A DNA stretch of 34,521 bases from Burkholderiaceae bacterium (GCA_016936875.1 JAFGXB010000222.1:1-34521), one strand, 5' to 3'; positions 15,989 through 24,545 are shown, numbered from the stretch's first letter. Numbers and translations: made by a program. Notes: generated by a model not told the origin, from the sequence alone.

Positions 15989-16035
15989 ACGCCCGCAGAT
16001 GCACCGCGCGATTTCGCACTGAGCATGTTGCGCCA

Positions 16036-16707
16036 TCAGCCAACCACCTCTCCGGCTGCCACCTGGCGCAGTACCGCGGGCTGCAGAATGTCGATCTTTT
16101 CGCGTGACAGCCCCACCCAGCCGGCCGACTCAAAGCGTTTGAGCAGACGGGTCACGATTTCACGCGCCGTGCCCAGCCGGTCTGCCAGTTGCTGATGTGT
16201 GCTGAAAATGCGCGGGCCCTGCCCCAGGAGTGCCTGCGCCAGCCGTTGATCCAGGCGGTGAAATGCCAGAGCATCGATCAGCGCAGTAAGGTCGGCCATG
16301 CGCGCGGCAAACTGTCCCAGCACAAACTGCCGAAACGCCGGAACCCGCTGCAACCAGTTTTCGAACAAATCGGGACGAATCATCCACAACGCACCGTCCG
16401 CCTGCATTTCGGCGTGCGCGGACAGCACCTCGCCAGAAAACAGGCTTGCCGACGACACCAGGCAAATCTCTCCCGCCGTGAGGCGATACATTTCCAGTTG
16501 CCGCCCGGTGTGCGCCATGCGAAACACCCGCGCCTCTCCAGCCAAGACCAGAGGAAAGCCGCCGCAACTCGCACCGGGCGAAAAAAGTTGTGCGCCACGC
16601 GGCACCGGCATGGCTGCGGCACCTCCCGCCCACTCGGCTTCCAGCTCCAGTGAGGGAACAGCGCAGAGCGCAGGGTAAAGAGCCTGGATTTCGGTGAGTG
16701 TTTGCAT
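16036..16707 (-). CDS. Crp/Fnr family transcriptional regulator
   Basis: This 223-residue protein has an N-terminal cyclic-nucleotide-binding-like beta roll ([20 protein letters not shown]), a long dimerisation helix (near [13 protein letters not shown]) and a C-terminal winged helix ([29 protein letters not shown]). In the recognition helix R182, E183 and R187 fall where CRP has R180, E181 and R185, while the E-x-x-S-R of FNR is absent. The four iron-sulfur cysteines of FNR are missing; only C15, C48 and C82 are present. The start is the ATG at 16705-16707; a longer frame runs through the parS site and mnmG leader. It likely controls the downstream DUF2892 gene through GTGA-N6-TCAC. Ligand unknown. 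Confidence 0.88.
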   Translation of the reverse strand: MQTLTEIQALYPALCAVPSLELEAEWAGGAAAMPVPRGAQLFSPGASCGGFPLVLAGEARVFRMAHTGRQLEMYRLTAGEICLVSSASLFSGEVLSAHAEMQADGALWMIRPDLFENWLQRVPAFRQFVLGQFAARMADLTALIDALAFHRLDQRLAQALLGQGPRIFSTHQQLADRLGTAREIVTRLLKRFESAGWVGLSREKIDILQPAVLRQVAAGEVVG

Positions 16708-16750
16708 GGAAAATGGGGACGATTCAGTCGGCGCGCACGGATCGGGAGGA

Positions 16751-16766
16751 TGTTTCACGTGAAACA
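16751..16766. promoter_or_regulatory. parS centromere site
   Basis: TGTTTCACGTGAAACA is identical to the 16-base ParB/Spo0J parS consensus. It lies between the CRP-type regulator gene and mnmG, about 4.3 kb from parB. ParB clamps load here and spread over flanking DNA. Confidence 0.97.
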
Positions 16767-16817
16767 AAGCCCCCCAAACCCGCCGCGCAGGGTTAACCCG
16801 CATAAAATAAATGCCTC

Positions 16818-16891
16818 TCAAGGAAACGCAGGGCCGCCCCAAGTCTCCTTGACCCCCGCGGGGGGCGGGTCGGCGAGCCGACCCCGGGGGC
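16818..16891 (+). repeat. Dispersed structured repeat, copy 2 (GGGCCGCCCCAAG core)
   Basis: A TCAAGGA/TCCTTGA stem (16818-16824, 16846-16852) encloses GGGCCGCCCCAAG, followed by a CCCCCGCGGGGGG palindrome and a GGGTCGGC-GA-GCCGACCC hairpin. It shares its core with the copy at 9775-9823 while the stem arms differ. It ends just before the mnmG ribosome-binding site, so it would form part of the mnmG 5' leader. Confidence 0.7.
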
Positions 16892-16908
16892 ACTCAGGAG
16901 GCACACAA

Positions 16909-18843
16909 GTGGATTATCCGCGTAACTTTGATGTCGTAGTCATCGGCGGAGGGCACGCCGGCACCGAGGCTGCGCTCGCTGCCGCCCGCATGGGATGTGC
17001 CACCCTGCTGCTGACCCACAATATTGAAACCCTGGGCCAGATGTCTTGCAATCCGTCGATCGGCGGAATTGGCAAGGGGCATCTGGTCAAGGAAATCGAC
17101 GCGCTCGGCGGCGCCATGGCCGAGGCCACGGACGAAGCCGGCATTCAGTTCCGCATTCTCAATGGCAGCAAAGGACCGGCGGTACGCGCTACGCGCGCGC
17201 AGGCAGACCGCCAGCTCTACAAGCGCGCCATTCGCGGGCGGCTGGAAAATCAGCCCAATCTCTGGCTGTTCCAGCAGGCGGCGGACGACTTGCTGGTCGA
17301 GCCCAGCGGCGGTGCAGAGCGCGTCACTGCCGTCGTGACGCAGACCGGCATCCGTTTCCGTACCCGCTGCGTCGTGCTCACTGCGGGCACTTTCCTCGAC
17401 GGGAAAATCCATATCGGCCTCGATCAATATGCCGCAGGCCGCGCGGGCGATCCGCCGTCGCTGCGCCTGTCTGCGCGACTGAAGGCCTTGCAGCTACCGC
17501 AAGGGCGGCTGAAAACCGGCACGCCTGCGCGCATCGATGGCCGCACCATCGATTTTTCCAAGCTGCTAGAGCAACCGGGCGATCTCAATCCCATGCCGGT
17601 GTTCAGCTTTCTTGGCACGCCCGAGCAGCACCCCGCACAAGTGGCGTGCTGGATCACCCACACCACGCAGCGCACGCACGACATCATTCGCGCCGGGCTC
17701 GATCGCAGCCCGATGTTTACGGGCGTGATCGAAGGCGTTGGACCGCGCTATTGCCCGAGTATCGAAGACAAGATTCACCGTTTTGCAGATAAATCGTCGC
17801 ATCAGATTTTTCTTGAACCCGAGGGCCTGCAAACCAACGAGTTTTATCCCAACGGCATTTCCACCAGCCTGCCGTTCGATGTCCAGATCGAGATGGTGCG
17901 CTCCATTCCCGGACTGGAAAACGCGCATTTGCTGCGTCCGGGTTATGCCATCGAATACGATTATTTCGACCCCACCGCACTCAAGGCGACGCTGGAAACC
18001 AAGGCGATTGATGGCCTGTTTTTCGCTGGGCAGATCAACGGCACGACGGGCTATGAGGAAGCCGCTGCGCAAGGTCTGCTCGCAGGAATCAACGCGGCCT
18101 TGCAAGTGCAGGGGCGCGAACCCTGGTTTCCACGTCGCGACCAGGCCTACCTGGGCGTCCTGGTGGACGACCTGGTGACCAAGGGAGTCAGCGAGCCCTA
18201 CCGCATGTTCACCAGCCGGGCCGAGTTCCGCCTCAGTCTGCGTGAAGACAATGCCGACCTGCGCCTGACCGAAATCGGCCGCGCACTTGGCGTGGTGAGC
18301 GACGCCCGCTGGGACGCGTTTTGCCGCAAGCGCGACGCCATTGAGCGCGAAATCCAGCGCCTGCGCGCCACCTGGGTCACGCCGCAGAGCCTGCCGCCGG
18401 AACAGGCGCAAGCGCTGCTGGGCAAGTCCATCGAACGGGAATACTGCCTGGCGGATTTGCTACGGCGCCCGGAATTGCGCTACGACGCGCTGACGCAGTT
18501 TCCCCACCCCGCCTTTGCACCGGAGGCGCCTTTGGCCGATGCGGAACGCGAGCAGGTCGAGATCCACATCAAATACGCCGGTTACATTGACCGGCAGCAG
18601 GAAGAGGTGGCGCGCGCGGCGCAGTATGAATCGCTGCGCCTGCCGGTCGACCTGAATTACCGCGAAGTCTCCGGGCTGTCGATCGAAGTGCAGCAAAAGC
18701 TCAACCAGGCTCGACCGGAAACGCTGGGCCTGGCTTCTCGCCTCTCGGGAATGACCCCGGCCGCCGTGTCCCTGCTGCTGATTCATCTACGCAAAGGCGT
18801 ACTCAAGCAGGCACTGCAGCTCGAAAAGGACGCCGCCGCGTGA
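16909..18843 (+). CDS. mnmG: tRNA uridine-5-carboxymethylaminomethyl synthase MnmG (GidA)
   Basis: This 644-residue FAD enzyme, with MnmE, installs the cmnm5 group on U34 of several tRNAs. The FAD-binding start is [19 protein letters not shown], followed by the MnmG signature [15 protein letters not shown] and [21 protein letters not shown], with the helical C-terminal domain ending in the expected region. The start is GTG 16909, placed seven bases after AGGAGG. The frame is open to 16702, but that extension crosses parS and a repeat and is not family-like. The stop overlaps the rsmG start (GTGA), so the two are translationally coupled. Length is normal. Confidence 0.97.
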   Translation: MDYPRNFDVVVIGGGHAGTEAALAAARMGCATLLLTHNIETLGQMSCNPSIGGIGKGHLVKEIDALGGAMAEATDEAGIQFRILNGSKGPAVRATRAQADRQLYKRAIRGRLENQPNLWLFQQAADDLLVEPSGGAERVTAVVTQTGIRFRTRCVVLTAGTFLDGKIHIGLDQYAAGRAGDPPSLRLSARLKALQLPQGRLKTGTPARIDGRTIDFSKLLEQPGDLNPMPVFSFLGTPEQHPAQVACWITHTTQRTHDIIRAGLDRSPMFTGVIEGVGPRYCPSIEDKIHRFADKSSHQIFLEPEGLQTNEFYPNGISTSLPFDVQIEMVRSIPGLENAHLLRPGYAIEYDYFDPTALKATLETKAIDGLFFAGQINGTTGYEEAAAQGLLAGINAALQVQGREPWFPRRDQAYLGVLVDDLVTKGVSEPYRMFTSRAEFRLSLREDNADLRLTEIGRALGVVSDARWDAFCRKRDAIEREIQRLRATWVTPQSLPPEQAQALLGKSIEREYCLADLLRRPELRYDALTQFPHPAFAPEAPLADAEREQVEIHIKYAGYIDRQQEEVARAAQYESLRLPVDLNYREVSGLSIEVQQKLNQARPETLGLASRLSGMTPAAVSLLLIHLRKGVLKQALQLEKDAAA

Positions 18844-19538
18844 GCGCGCCCCAAACGCAGTCTGCGAGCACTTTTTCCATCGCGGATTTTTTGCACCACA
18901 CGCTGCACGCACTCGACCTGAATTTCAACGCCCGGCAAACGCAGCAATTGCTCGACTACACCGCGTTGCTGCAGCGCTGGAACCGGGTGTTCAATCTCAC
19001 CGCGGTGCGCGATCTTGAGGGCATCGCCCGCTTGCACTTGGCGGACTGTCTCGCTGCCCTGCCTGCATTTCAGCGCGCTGCGCCTCGACGCCTGCTCGAT
19101 GTCGGCTCGGGCGGCGGCCTTCCCGGCATCGTGCTGGCCATCGGCCTGCCCGAGACGGAGGTTCACCTGATCGACACCGTGCAGAAAAAATGCGCCTTCC
19201 TGCAGCAGACCTGTGGCAGCTTGGCGCTTCGGCAGGTCAGTGTGCATCACGCCCGCGTGGAATCGCTACAGGATGCCGCAGGGTTTGATTGCATCACCAG
19301 CCGCGCCTTCAGCGATTTGCCCTTGCTGGTGCAAAGCACGCGCCACCTGCTCGCGGCAGATGGGCAATGGTGCGCGATGAAGGGGCAGCACCCAGCCGAT
19401 GAAATTGCCGCGCTACCGCCTGACCTCGCAGCGCGCATCGAGGCCTTACAGGTTCCAGGGCTGGATGCGCAGCGCTGCTTGGTTTGGTTGCAGGCGCAAA
19501 CTTCTGATCGCCCCGAGAGCCGCGCAGCGTTTCCTTGA
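18840..19538 (+). CDS. rsmG: 16S rRNA m7G527 methyltransferase RsmG (GidB)
   Basis: This 232-residue SAM-dependent methyltransferase modifies G527 of 16S rRNA. Family blocks are [23 protein letters not shown] and the SAM-binding [17 protein letters not shown]. The substrate-side block [12 protein letters not shown] and a [16 protein letters not shown] segment follow. The start is GTG at 18840, overlapping the last bases of mnmG. It is a little longer than typical (about 210) because of N- and C-terminal extensions. Loss of this enzyme gives low-level streptomycin resistance in other bacteria. Confidence 0.96.
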   Translation: MSAPQTQSASTFSIADFLHHTLHALDLNFNARQTQQLLDYTALLQRWNRVFNLTAVRDLEGIARLHLADCLAALPAFQRAAPRRLLDVGSGGGLPGIVLAIGLPETEVHLIDTVQKKCAFLQQTCGSLALRQVSVHHARVESLQDAAGFDCITSRAFSDLPLLVQSTRHLLAADGQWCAMKGQHPADEIAALPPDLAARIEALQVPGLDAQRCLVWLQAQTSDRPESRAAFP

Positions 19539-19605
19539 GAACAAACTGCGGCGGCATCGCGCCCGCCTCCGGCACAATACGTTCTGGCTGAGCGTGGCTC
19601 GGCAC

Positions 19606-19621
19606 TGTTTCACGTGAAACA
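19606..19621. promoter_or_regulatory. parS centromere site, next to parA
   Basis: This is the second perfect copy of TGTTTCACGTGAAACA, ending 21 bases before the parA start codon. ParB bound here could also repress the par operon. Confidence 0.97.
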
Positions 19622-19642
19622 TCCGTTTTCTGGAGATCCGGC

Positions 19643-20416
19643 TTGGCGCAGATTTTTTGCATTGCAAACCAAAAAGGTGGCGTCGGCAAAACCACCACCA
19701 GCGTCAACCTGGCCGCGGCGCTGTCGCGCATTGGTCAGCGCGTCCTGTTGGTCGATATGGACCCGCAAGGCAACGCCACCATGGGGTCGGGCGTCAACAA
19801 ACACACCCTTGGCGCATCGGTGTATGAAGTGCTCATCGGGCAAGCCACACTTGAAGTCGCACGGCAGCGCAGCGAAAAATCGGGCTATGACGTGGTCGGT
19901 GCCAACCGCGAGCTTGCCGGGGCCGAGGTGGAGTTGGTCGACCAATCGCAACGCGAGCGCCGCCTCAAATCCGCGCTCGCCACGGTGGGCGCAGACTACG
20001 ACTTCATCCTGATCGACAGTCCACCCGCGCTCGGCCTGCTCACCCTCAACGGCCTGTGCGCCGCGCATGGCGTCATCGTGCCGATGCAGTGCGAATACTT
20101 CGCGCTCGAAGGCCTGTCTGACCTGGTGAACACCATCAAGCAGGTGCACGCCAACCTCAACCGCGATCTGCGCATCATCGGGCTGCTGCGGGTGATGTTC
20201 GACCCGCGCATCACCTTGCAACAGCAGGTGAGCGACCAGATCAAATCGCATTTTGGCGACAAGGTGTTCAACACCGTCATTCCGCGTAACGTCCGCCTGG
20301 CGGAAGCGCCCAGCTACGGCCTGCCCGGCGTGGTCTTCGACCCCAGCAGCCGCGGCGCCAAGGCCTTCACCGAATTCGCGCAGGAAATGGTGGATCGGCT
20401 GGCTGTACCCGCATGA
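19643..20416 (+). CDS. parA: Chromosome partitioning ATPase ParA (Soj)
   Basis: This 257-residue deviant Walker ATPase has the P-loop QKGGVGKTTTSVNLAAAL with its signature first Lys, Walker A' VDMDPQGNAT and Walker B-like FILIDSPPALG. It lacks the N-terminal helix-turn-helix of plasmid ParA, as expected for chromosomal Soj. The only sensible start is TTG 19643, seven bases after TGGAG. It binds DNA non-specifically and moves ParB-parS complexes away from midcell. The stop overlaps the ATG of the following hydrolase gene (ATGA). Confidence 0.96.
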   Translation: MAQIFCIANQKGGVGKTTTSVNLAAALSRIGQRVLLVDMDPQGNATMGSGVNKHTLGASVYEVLIGQATLEVARQRSEKSGYDVVGANRELAGAEVELVDQSQRERRLKSALATVGADYDFILIDSPPALGLLTLNGLCAAHGVIVPMQCEYFALEGLSDLVNTIKQVHANLNRDLRIIGLLRVMFDPRITLQQQVSDQIKSHFGDKVFNTVIPRNVRLAEAPSYGLPGVVFDPSSRGAKAFTEFAQEMVDRLAVPA

Positions 20417-21003
20417 CGCAGCCGCACCCTCTCGCGCCAGTGCGCATCCTGCTGCTGCCGGGCTGGCTGGGCTCCAGCCCCGGGCACTGGCAGCGGCGCT
20501 GGGAACACCTTTATGGCGACGAACCGGTGGAGCAGGCCGATTGGCACACCCCGCGCCGGGACGACTGGATCGCACGGCTGGAAGACGTCATCCTCTCCCG
20601 TCCCGGCCCGGTCGCGCTCGTCGGCCACAGCCTGGGTTGCCACCTCGCAGCCGCCTGGGCTGCGAGCAGCATGCAGACGCCGCGCGTCACCTGCGCCCTG
20701 CTGGTCGCCCCGCCTGATTTGAGCCAAGCCAATCTGCCGCCCGCGCTTTTGCCCTGGCAACGGCCGCTTCCCATCCGCGCCCTGCCATTCACAACAACCG
20801 TGGTGGCAAGCGCAGACGATCCGTATTGCAGCCCGCTTGCCGCGCAACACCTCGCCGAACGCTGGGGCGCCAGCTGCGTCAACCTGGGCGCACACGGCCA
20901 TCTCAACACCGACTCCGGCCTGGGCGACTGGCCGCAAGGCCGCGCCCTGCTGCAGACCACCTTGCAACGTGGCAGACGCAATACAGACCCTTCTTCCGTT
21001 TGA
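20413..21003 (+). CDS. RBBP9/YdeN-type alpha/beta hydrolase
   Basis: This 196-residue serine hydrolase opens VRILLLPGWLGSSPGHWQRR. It has the nucleophile elbow GHSLGCHLAAAW and likely acid and base at SADDPYCSP and GAHGHLNTDSG, so the triad appears complete. The family (RBBP9/YdeN, DUF452-like) has poorly known substrates. It overlaps parA by four bases and lies 20 bases before parB, making it part of the par operon. That insertion between parA and parB recurs in Burkholderiales as far as I recall; whether it has any role in segregation is not known. Confidence 0.9.
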   Translation: MTQPHPLAPVRILLLPGWLGSSPGHWQRRWEHLYGDEPVEQADWHTPRRDDWIARLEDVILSRPGPVALVGHSLGCHLAAAWAASSMQTPRVTCALLVAPPDLSQANLPPALLPWQRPLPIRALPFTTTVVASADDPYCSPLAAQHLAERWGASCVNLGAHGHLNTDSGLGDWPQGRALLQTTLQRGRRNTDPSSV

Positions 21004-21023
21004 CCCGACTCAACCCACACCTC

Positions 21024-21932
21024 ATGGCGACAAAAAAACCCAAAGGACTCGGCCGCGGACTGGATTCCCTGCTCGGCCCCTCCGTTGAACTGGCAGAACT
21101 GGACGCCGCCGCGCTGCGCGAGCTACGCCTCGATGACCTCGTGCCCGGCCGCTACCAGCCCCGCACCCAGATGGACGAAGGCGCGCTGTACGAGCTGGCG
21201 CAAAGCATCAAGGCACAGGGCGTCATGCAGCCCGTGCTGGTCCGCGCCCTGGCGGACGGCCGCTATGAAATCATCGCCGGTGAACGCCGCACCCGCGCCG
21301 CACGGCTGGCGGGGCTAGACACCGTACCAGCCCTGGTGAAAGACGCCGACGACCGTGCCACCCTGGCGATGGCGCTGATCGAAAACCTGCAGCGCGAAGA
21401 CCTCAACCCGCTGGAGGAAGCCCGCGGCATCGCCCGGCTGATTGAGGAATTCGGCCACACCCACGAGCAGGCAGGGCAGGCCGTAGGCCGCTCGCGCACC
21501 GCCACCAGCAATTTGCTGCGCTTGCTCAATCTGGCCGACACGGTGCAGACCATGTTGCTGGCCGGCGATCTCGACATGGGCCATGCGCGTGCCCTGCTGG
21601 CGCTGGAAAAAGCACAGCAAGTCCAGGCTGCGCAACATATTCTGGCCAAGCGCCTGAGCGTGCGCGAGGCCGAGCGACTGGTCAGCAGAACGCAGCAGGA
21701 GCAGGGCACAGCCGCCTCGTCGAAAAAATCCAGTACGGCCAAACCAGCCAAAGATCGTGACTGGCAACGCCTGGAAGAAGAACTGTCCGAGCGCTACACC
21801 GCGCCCGTCGAAATTCGCAGCAAGGCGGTGCGCAAAGGACATCAGCGCGGCGAGATCGCCATTCGCTTTTCGTCGCTGGACGAACTCGACGGCCTGCTCG
21901 CCCTGCTTCGGGCCAACACTGCGGGGCAATGA
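21024..21932 (+). CDS. parB: Chromosome partitioning protein ParB (Spo0J)
   Basis: This 302-residue CTP-dependent DNA clamp starts MATKKPKGLGRGLDSLLG, the N-terminal ParA-interacting segment. The CTPase domain carries GERRTR at residues 86-91. A helix-turn-helix (HEQAGQAVGRSRTATSNLLRL) reads parS, and a linker rich in Ser/Lys/Ala leads to the C-terminal dimerisation domain ending LDELDGLLALL. Two perfect parS copies lie upstream. ATG 21024 is used because the long N-terminal extension possible in this frame overlaps the hydrolase gene. The stop codon lies only a few bases from the convergent gene. Confidence 0.97.
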   Translation: MATKKPKGLGRGLDSLLGPSVELAELDAAALRELRLDDLVPGRYQPRTQMDEGALYELAQSIKAQGVMQPVLVRALADGRYEIIAGERRTRAARLAGLDTVPALVKDADDRATLAMALIENLQREDLNPLEEARGIARLIEEFGHTHEQAGQAVGRSRTATSNLLRLLNLADTVQTMLLAGDLDMGHARALLALEKAQQVQAAQHILAKRLSVREAERLVSRTQQEQGTAASSKKSSTAKPAKDRDWQRLEEELSERYTAPVEIRSKAVRKGHQRGEIAIRFSSLDELDGLLALLRANTAGQ

Positions 21933-21935
21933 GTC

Positions 21936-22214
21936 TTACTGCAACGCGGCCGACGCAGCGGCAAACGTGCAGGCGCAATGCCCGTCCGCCCGCGGCACCT
22001 CGCAACCCAGCGTCAACCAATAGGCGGCCAGGCGGCGGCAGACGATGCTCATTTCCGCACTGATTTGCGGATGCTGCTGCAAGGTTTGCAGATTGCGGCC
22101 AATTTTCTGGATGGCCGCCACGCTGGGCTTGTCGGCGTAAAACGTCATCAGCGCCAATGTTCCCGCCAGGAATGGCTCGGCGGAATCCGTCCTGTTTTCT
22201 GGTGTATTCGGCAT
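21936..22214 (-). CDS. Small hypothetical protein downstream of hemP
   Basis: This is about 92 residues from ATG 22212-22214 (MPNTPENRTDSAEPFLAGTL). A TTG at 22274 in the same frame would add 20 residues, and neither start has a clear ribosome-binding site. AGTLALMTFYADKPSV and the helical QKIGRNLQTLQQHP suggest a compact all-helical cytoplasmic protein. I recall similar short proteins with an AGTLALMTxY block beside hemP in Burkholderiales, which supports it being a real gene. It lies 100 bases after hemP (39 if the TTG is used) on the same strand. Function unknown; an iron or haem link is by position only. Confidence 0.65.
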   Translation of the reverse strand: MPNTPENRTDSAEPFLAGTLALMTFYADKPSVAAIQKIGRNLQTLQQHPQISAEMSIVCRRLAAYWLTLGCEVPRADGHCACTFAAASAALQ

Positions 22215-22313
22215 AAAAAACGCATGGCTGGCATCTGTGCCGGAGGACAAGTCCACACAAGGGCTGGCGAGCAAAGCAGCGAGAAAGTAGAGCCAGGGCG
22301 AACGCGCCGTGGC

Positions 22314-22508
22314 TTATTTGGTCAAAATCAGCTTGTCCTGCCGAGTCAGGCGCAGTTGATAAGTCTGCCCCTGGTGGCTGATCTGCACCACCGCACCCTG
22401 CCGAAACAGCTCGCGCGAATGCAGCGTCAGCCCAGCGGCGGAGGCGTTTTTCGCTGGCGCGCCGCCCGGCACAGACCCCGGCAACTCCTTGCACAGCATG
22501 GTATTCAT
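22314..22508 (-). CDS. hemP: Hemin uptake protein HemP
   Basis: This 64-residue protein shows the HemP signature in its C-terminal half: LHSRELFRQGAVVQISHQG then YQLRLTRQDKLILTK, ending exactly at the usual LILTK. HemP is a small protein linked to iron-responsive haem or siderophore uptake and can act as a transcriptional activator in some Burkholderia. The start ATG 22506-22508 overlaps the stop of a 25-codon upstream ORF. Unlike typical loci, no TonB-dependent receptor follows. A Fur-like AT-rich palindrome lies upstream. Confidence 0.9.
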   Translation of the reverse strand: MNTMLCKELPGSVPGGAPAKNASAAGLTLHSRELFRQGAVVQISHQGQTYQLRLTRQDKLILTK

Positions 22509-22582
22509 CGTGACCACTCCATCACGGCCCAGGTCAGCACGAGCACGGCCAACAAACTGAGCCCAAGTTCTGCATATCCCAT
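22505..22582 (-). CDS. 25-residue membrane peptide coupled to hemP
   Basis: ATG 22580-22582 follows GGAGG about nine bases upstream. The product starts MGYAELGLSLLAVLVLTWAV and ends MEWSR: one hydrophobic helix flanked by an acidic N-side residue and a basic C-terminus. Its TGA overlaps the hemP ATG (ATGA), so hemP translation probably depends on it. It sits between the Fur-like site and hemP. It could be a regulatory leader peptide or a small single-pass protein like those that tune transporters. Not recognised as a named family. Confidence 0.6.
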   Translation of the reverse strand: MGYAELGLSLLAVLVLTWAVMEWSR

Positions 22583-22670
22583 CGATCTCACCCTCCAAGA
22601 AGCCATGACACCCTGGCACCATCGGCTGGGGACACATCACGCGCCCACAGGGCAGCGCGATGGAGACATC

Positions 22671-22691
22671 TTATTGCGAATAATTCTTATT
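22671..22691. promoter_or_regulatory. Fur-like site upstream of the hemP unit
   Basis: TTATT-GCG-AATAA-TTC-TTATT consists of two overlapping inverted repeats, resembling stacked GATAAT-type Fur hexamers. It is strikingly AT-rich for this genome and lies about 90 bases before the small ORF that precedes hemP. Confidence 0.5.
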
Positions 22692-22755
22692 TGTGGAATG
22701 GCCGCACGTCCTGTGGGGATTGCGCACCAGGCTCAAGGAACCGCAGGGGCGCTCT

Positions 22756-24315
22756 TCAGGCGCAATACATCTCGCTACGGTTGCGTCCGCACTGCTTGGC
22801 GCGATACATCGCCTGATCGGCCATGGACAAGACGGAATCAATGCTCTGGATCGGCGCGTCACACCCTGCAATGCCCAGACTCAGGCTGAGCCGCACCACA
22901 CCGGCGGACGTCTGAAAGGGATGCGCCGCAACAAATTCGCGCATCCGTTCGGCGATCTCCAGCGCCTGCGCCGACCGAGCGTGCGGCAGCAGGATGCAGA
23001 ACTCCTCGCCGCCCAGGCGCGCAAACACATCGCCGTCGCGCAGCAGCGCAAGCACCACCTGCGCAAACTCCACCAGCACTTCATCACCCACCGGATGACC
23101 ATACCGATCATTGATCTGCTTGAAGTGATCCAGGTCGATCAGCATGACGCACGGCCCCAGCCCGCCCGCAGGCGCCTCCCGCATGGCGTGCTCCACCGCC
23201 GCAAAAAAGCCGCGCCGATTTTGCAGGCCAGTGAGCGGGTCGGTATAGGCCAGGGCGCGCAGTTGATGCTCCAGATTCTTCTGTGCGGAAATTTCCACCA
23301 TCCCGGTGATCACGCAGTCTTCCCCGGCAAAACGCACCTGCTGCATGGAAACCAGCACCTCGACCGGCTGACCCTCGACCGTTTTCAGCCGCACCTCCAC
23401 CTGACGCAACGCACCTTGCGTCTGCAGCCGTGCCAGCAGCAGTGCGCGCTGCGCTGGATCGGCGTAAAAGTCTGTGGTGAAAATGGCGTCGGACAGTCGA
23501 TTGCCGGGGTCAATCAGCGTTTTGACGGCGGCGTTGAACCGCAGTACGCGGCCGTCGGCCAGACGCGCCAGCACCAAAGGCATCGGCGTGGCGTCGAACA
23601 GACGTTCCAGATTGTTTTCGCTCTGCTCGGCTTGCCGCCGCGCCTCCTTGGCAGCAAGTGCCTCGTGCTGCAACCGCCGCCGGTCGAGCCAGGCCAACCG
23701 CATGCTGCGGCTCAGCGACACCGCAATCTGCCACCCCGCCACATTGGCGAAGCCAAACAACACCACGGCAATGCTGACATATTTGGCGTCGAAATGCAGT
23801 GTGGTCCAGACCACGACCGCGAACAAGGCGGTGAACAGCCCCCCCAACCAAAGCGCCTCGCGCCGCAGAATGGGCACATAGGCGTAGCCCGCGAAAATCA
23901 GCGCCAGCGCCGTAATCGAGTGGTAGTCCGCGCTACCGCCATAAGACAGCACAACCAGCAGAAACAGCACCAGGATGCTCAACTCGAAGCCAAGCAACAA
24001 CGCGGCGACCCGGCGCACATTGTCCACGCGCCTGGCCTTGCCCAGGCGGGCGAGCGTGAGGCCCCAGCCCAGAACGCCAAACCGCGCGAGCAGCAGGCTC
24101 CAGTACACCCAGGTTGCGCCCAGAACGGCCAGATCGGTGAAGGTGGCCGTGAGGAAGGCCAGTGCGCCGTAAAGCCCAATTTGCCGCACGCGCGGCCCCA
24201 GGCTCTCCCATTCCGCGCGAATGAACATCTCTTCCTGCGCCGCGTCCACGAACAAGCCGTCCGCGCCGATGCGCCATTCTGAGCCGTGCTCCAGAGGAGA
24301 GGAAGGAGATGCCAT
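22756..24315 (-). CDS. Membrane-bound PAS-GGDEF diguanylate cyclase
   Basis: This 519-residue protein makes cyclic di-GMP from two GTP. About six hydrophobic helices (residues 45-200) form a membrane sensor module; a coiled segment (LAAKEARRQAEQSENNLERL) leads to a PAS domain (about 236-350), then the GGDEF domain. DPLTGLQNRRGF opens the catalytic part, GGEEF is at 435-439 and an intact inhibitory RxxD (R426-D429) sits five residues before it, so activity with product feedback is expected. There is no EAL domain. ATG 24313-24315 was chosen, and a frame 30 codons longer lacks a ribosome-binding site. It is divergent from the peptide synthetase gene, sharing a 230-base upstream region. Confidence 0.93.
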   Translation of the reverse strand: MASPSSPLEHGSEWRIGADGLFVDAAQEEMFIRAEWESLGPRVRQIGLYGALAFLTATFTDLAVLGATWVYWSLLLARFGVLGWGLTLARLGKARRVDNVRRVAALLLGFELSILVLFLLVVLSYGGSADYHSITALALIFAGYAYVPILRREALWLGGLFTALFAVVVWTTLHFDAKYVSIAVVLFGFANVAGWQIAVSLSRSMRLAWLDRRRLQHEALAAKEARRQAEQSENNLERLFDATPMPLVLARLADGRVLRFNAAVKTLIDPGNRLSDAIFTTDFYADPAQRALLLARLQTQGALRQVEVRLKTVEGQPVEVLVSMQQVRFAGEDCVITGMVEISAQKNLEHQLRALAYTDPLTGLQNRRGFFAAVEHAMREAPAGGLGPCVMLIDLDHFKQINDRYGHPVGDEVLVEFAQVVLALLRDGDVFARLGGEEFCILLPHARSAQALEIAERMREFVAAHPFQTSAGVVRLSLSLGIAGCDAPIQSIDSVLSMADQAMYRAKQCGRNRSEMYCA

Positions 24316-24545
24316 GAGGTTCGTCACACGAGGGGCGCAGACTGCATCCGTCAACGCCTCTGCGCAAATACAAGCCACCATCGTATTCGGATGGCAACAC
24401 AACACCCACCCCTCCCAGCAGCGCGATGGTGGAATAGTTCACACAAGCGACATGTGTTCGGACCACTCCGCCAAAAACACCAACATTCGTCGTCTTCCGC
24501 AGTGAAAATCGAACTTCGCAATTCCGCCACAAGGCCTGCAGCTTC
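24316..24545. other. Divergent promoter region of the cyclase and synthetase genes
   Basis: No gene is seen here. It contains a 9-bp inverted repeat, CCACCATCG (24375-24383) and CGATGGTGG (24424-24432), with a 40-base spacer, and a separate GCGCAGA/TCTGCGC pair. No Fur-like site or strong -35/-10 pair was recognised. Confidence 0.45.
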
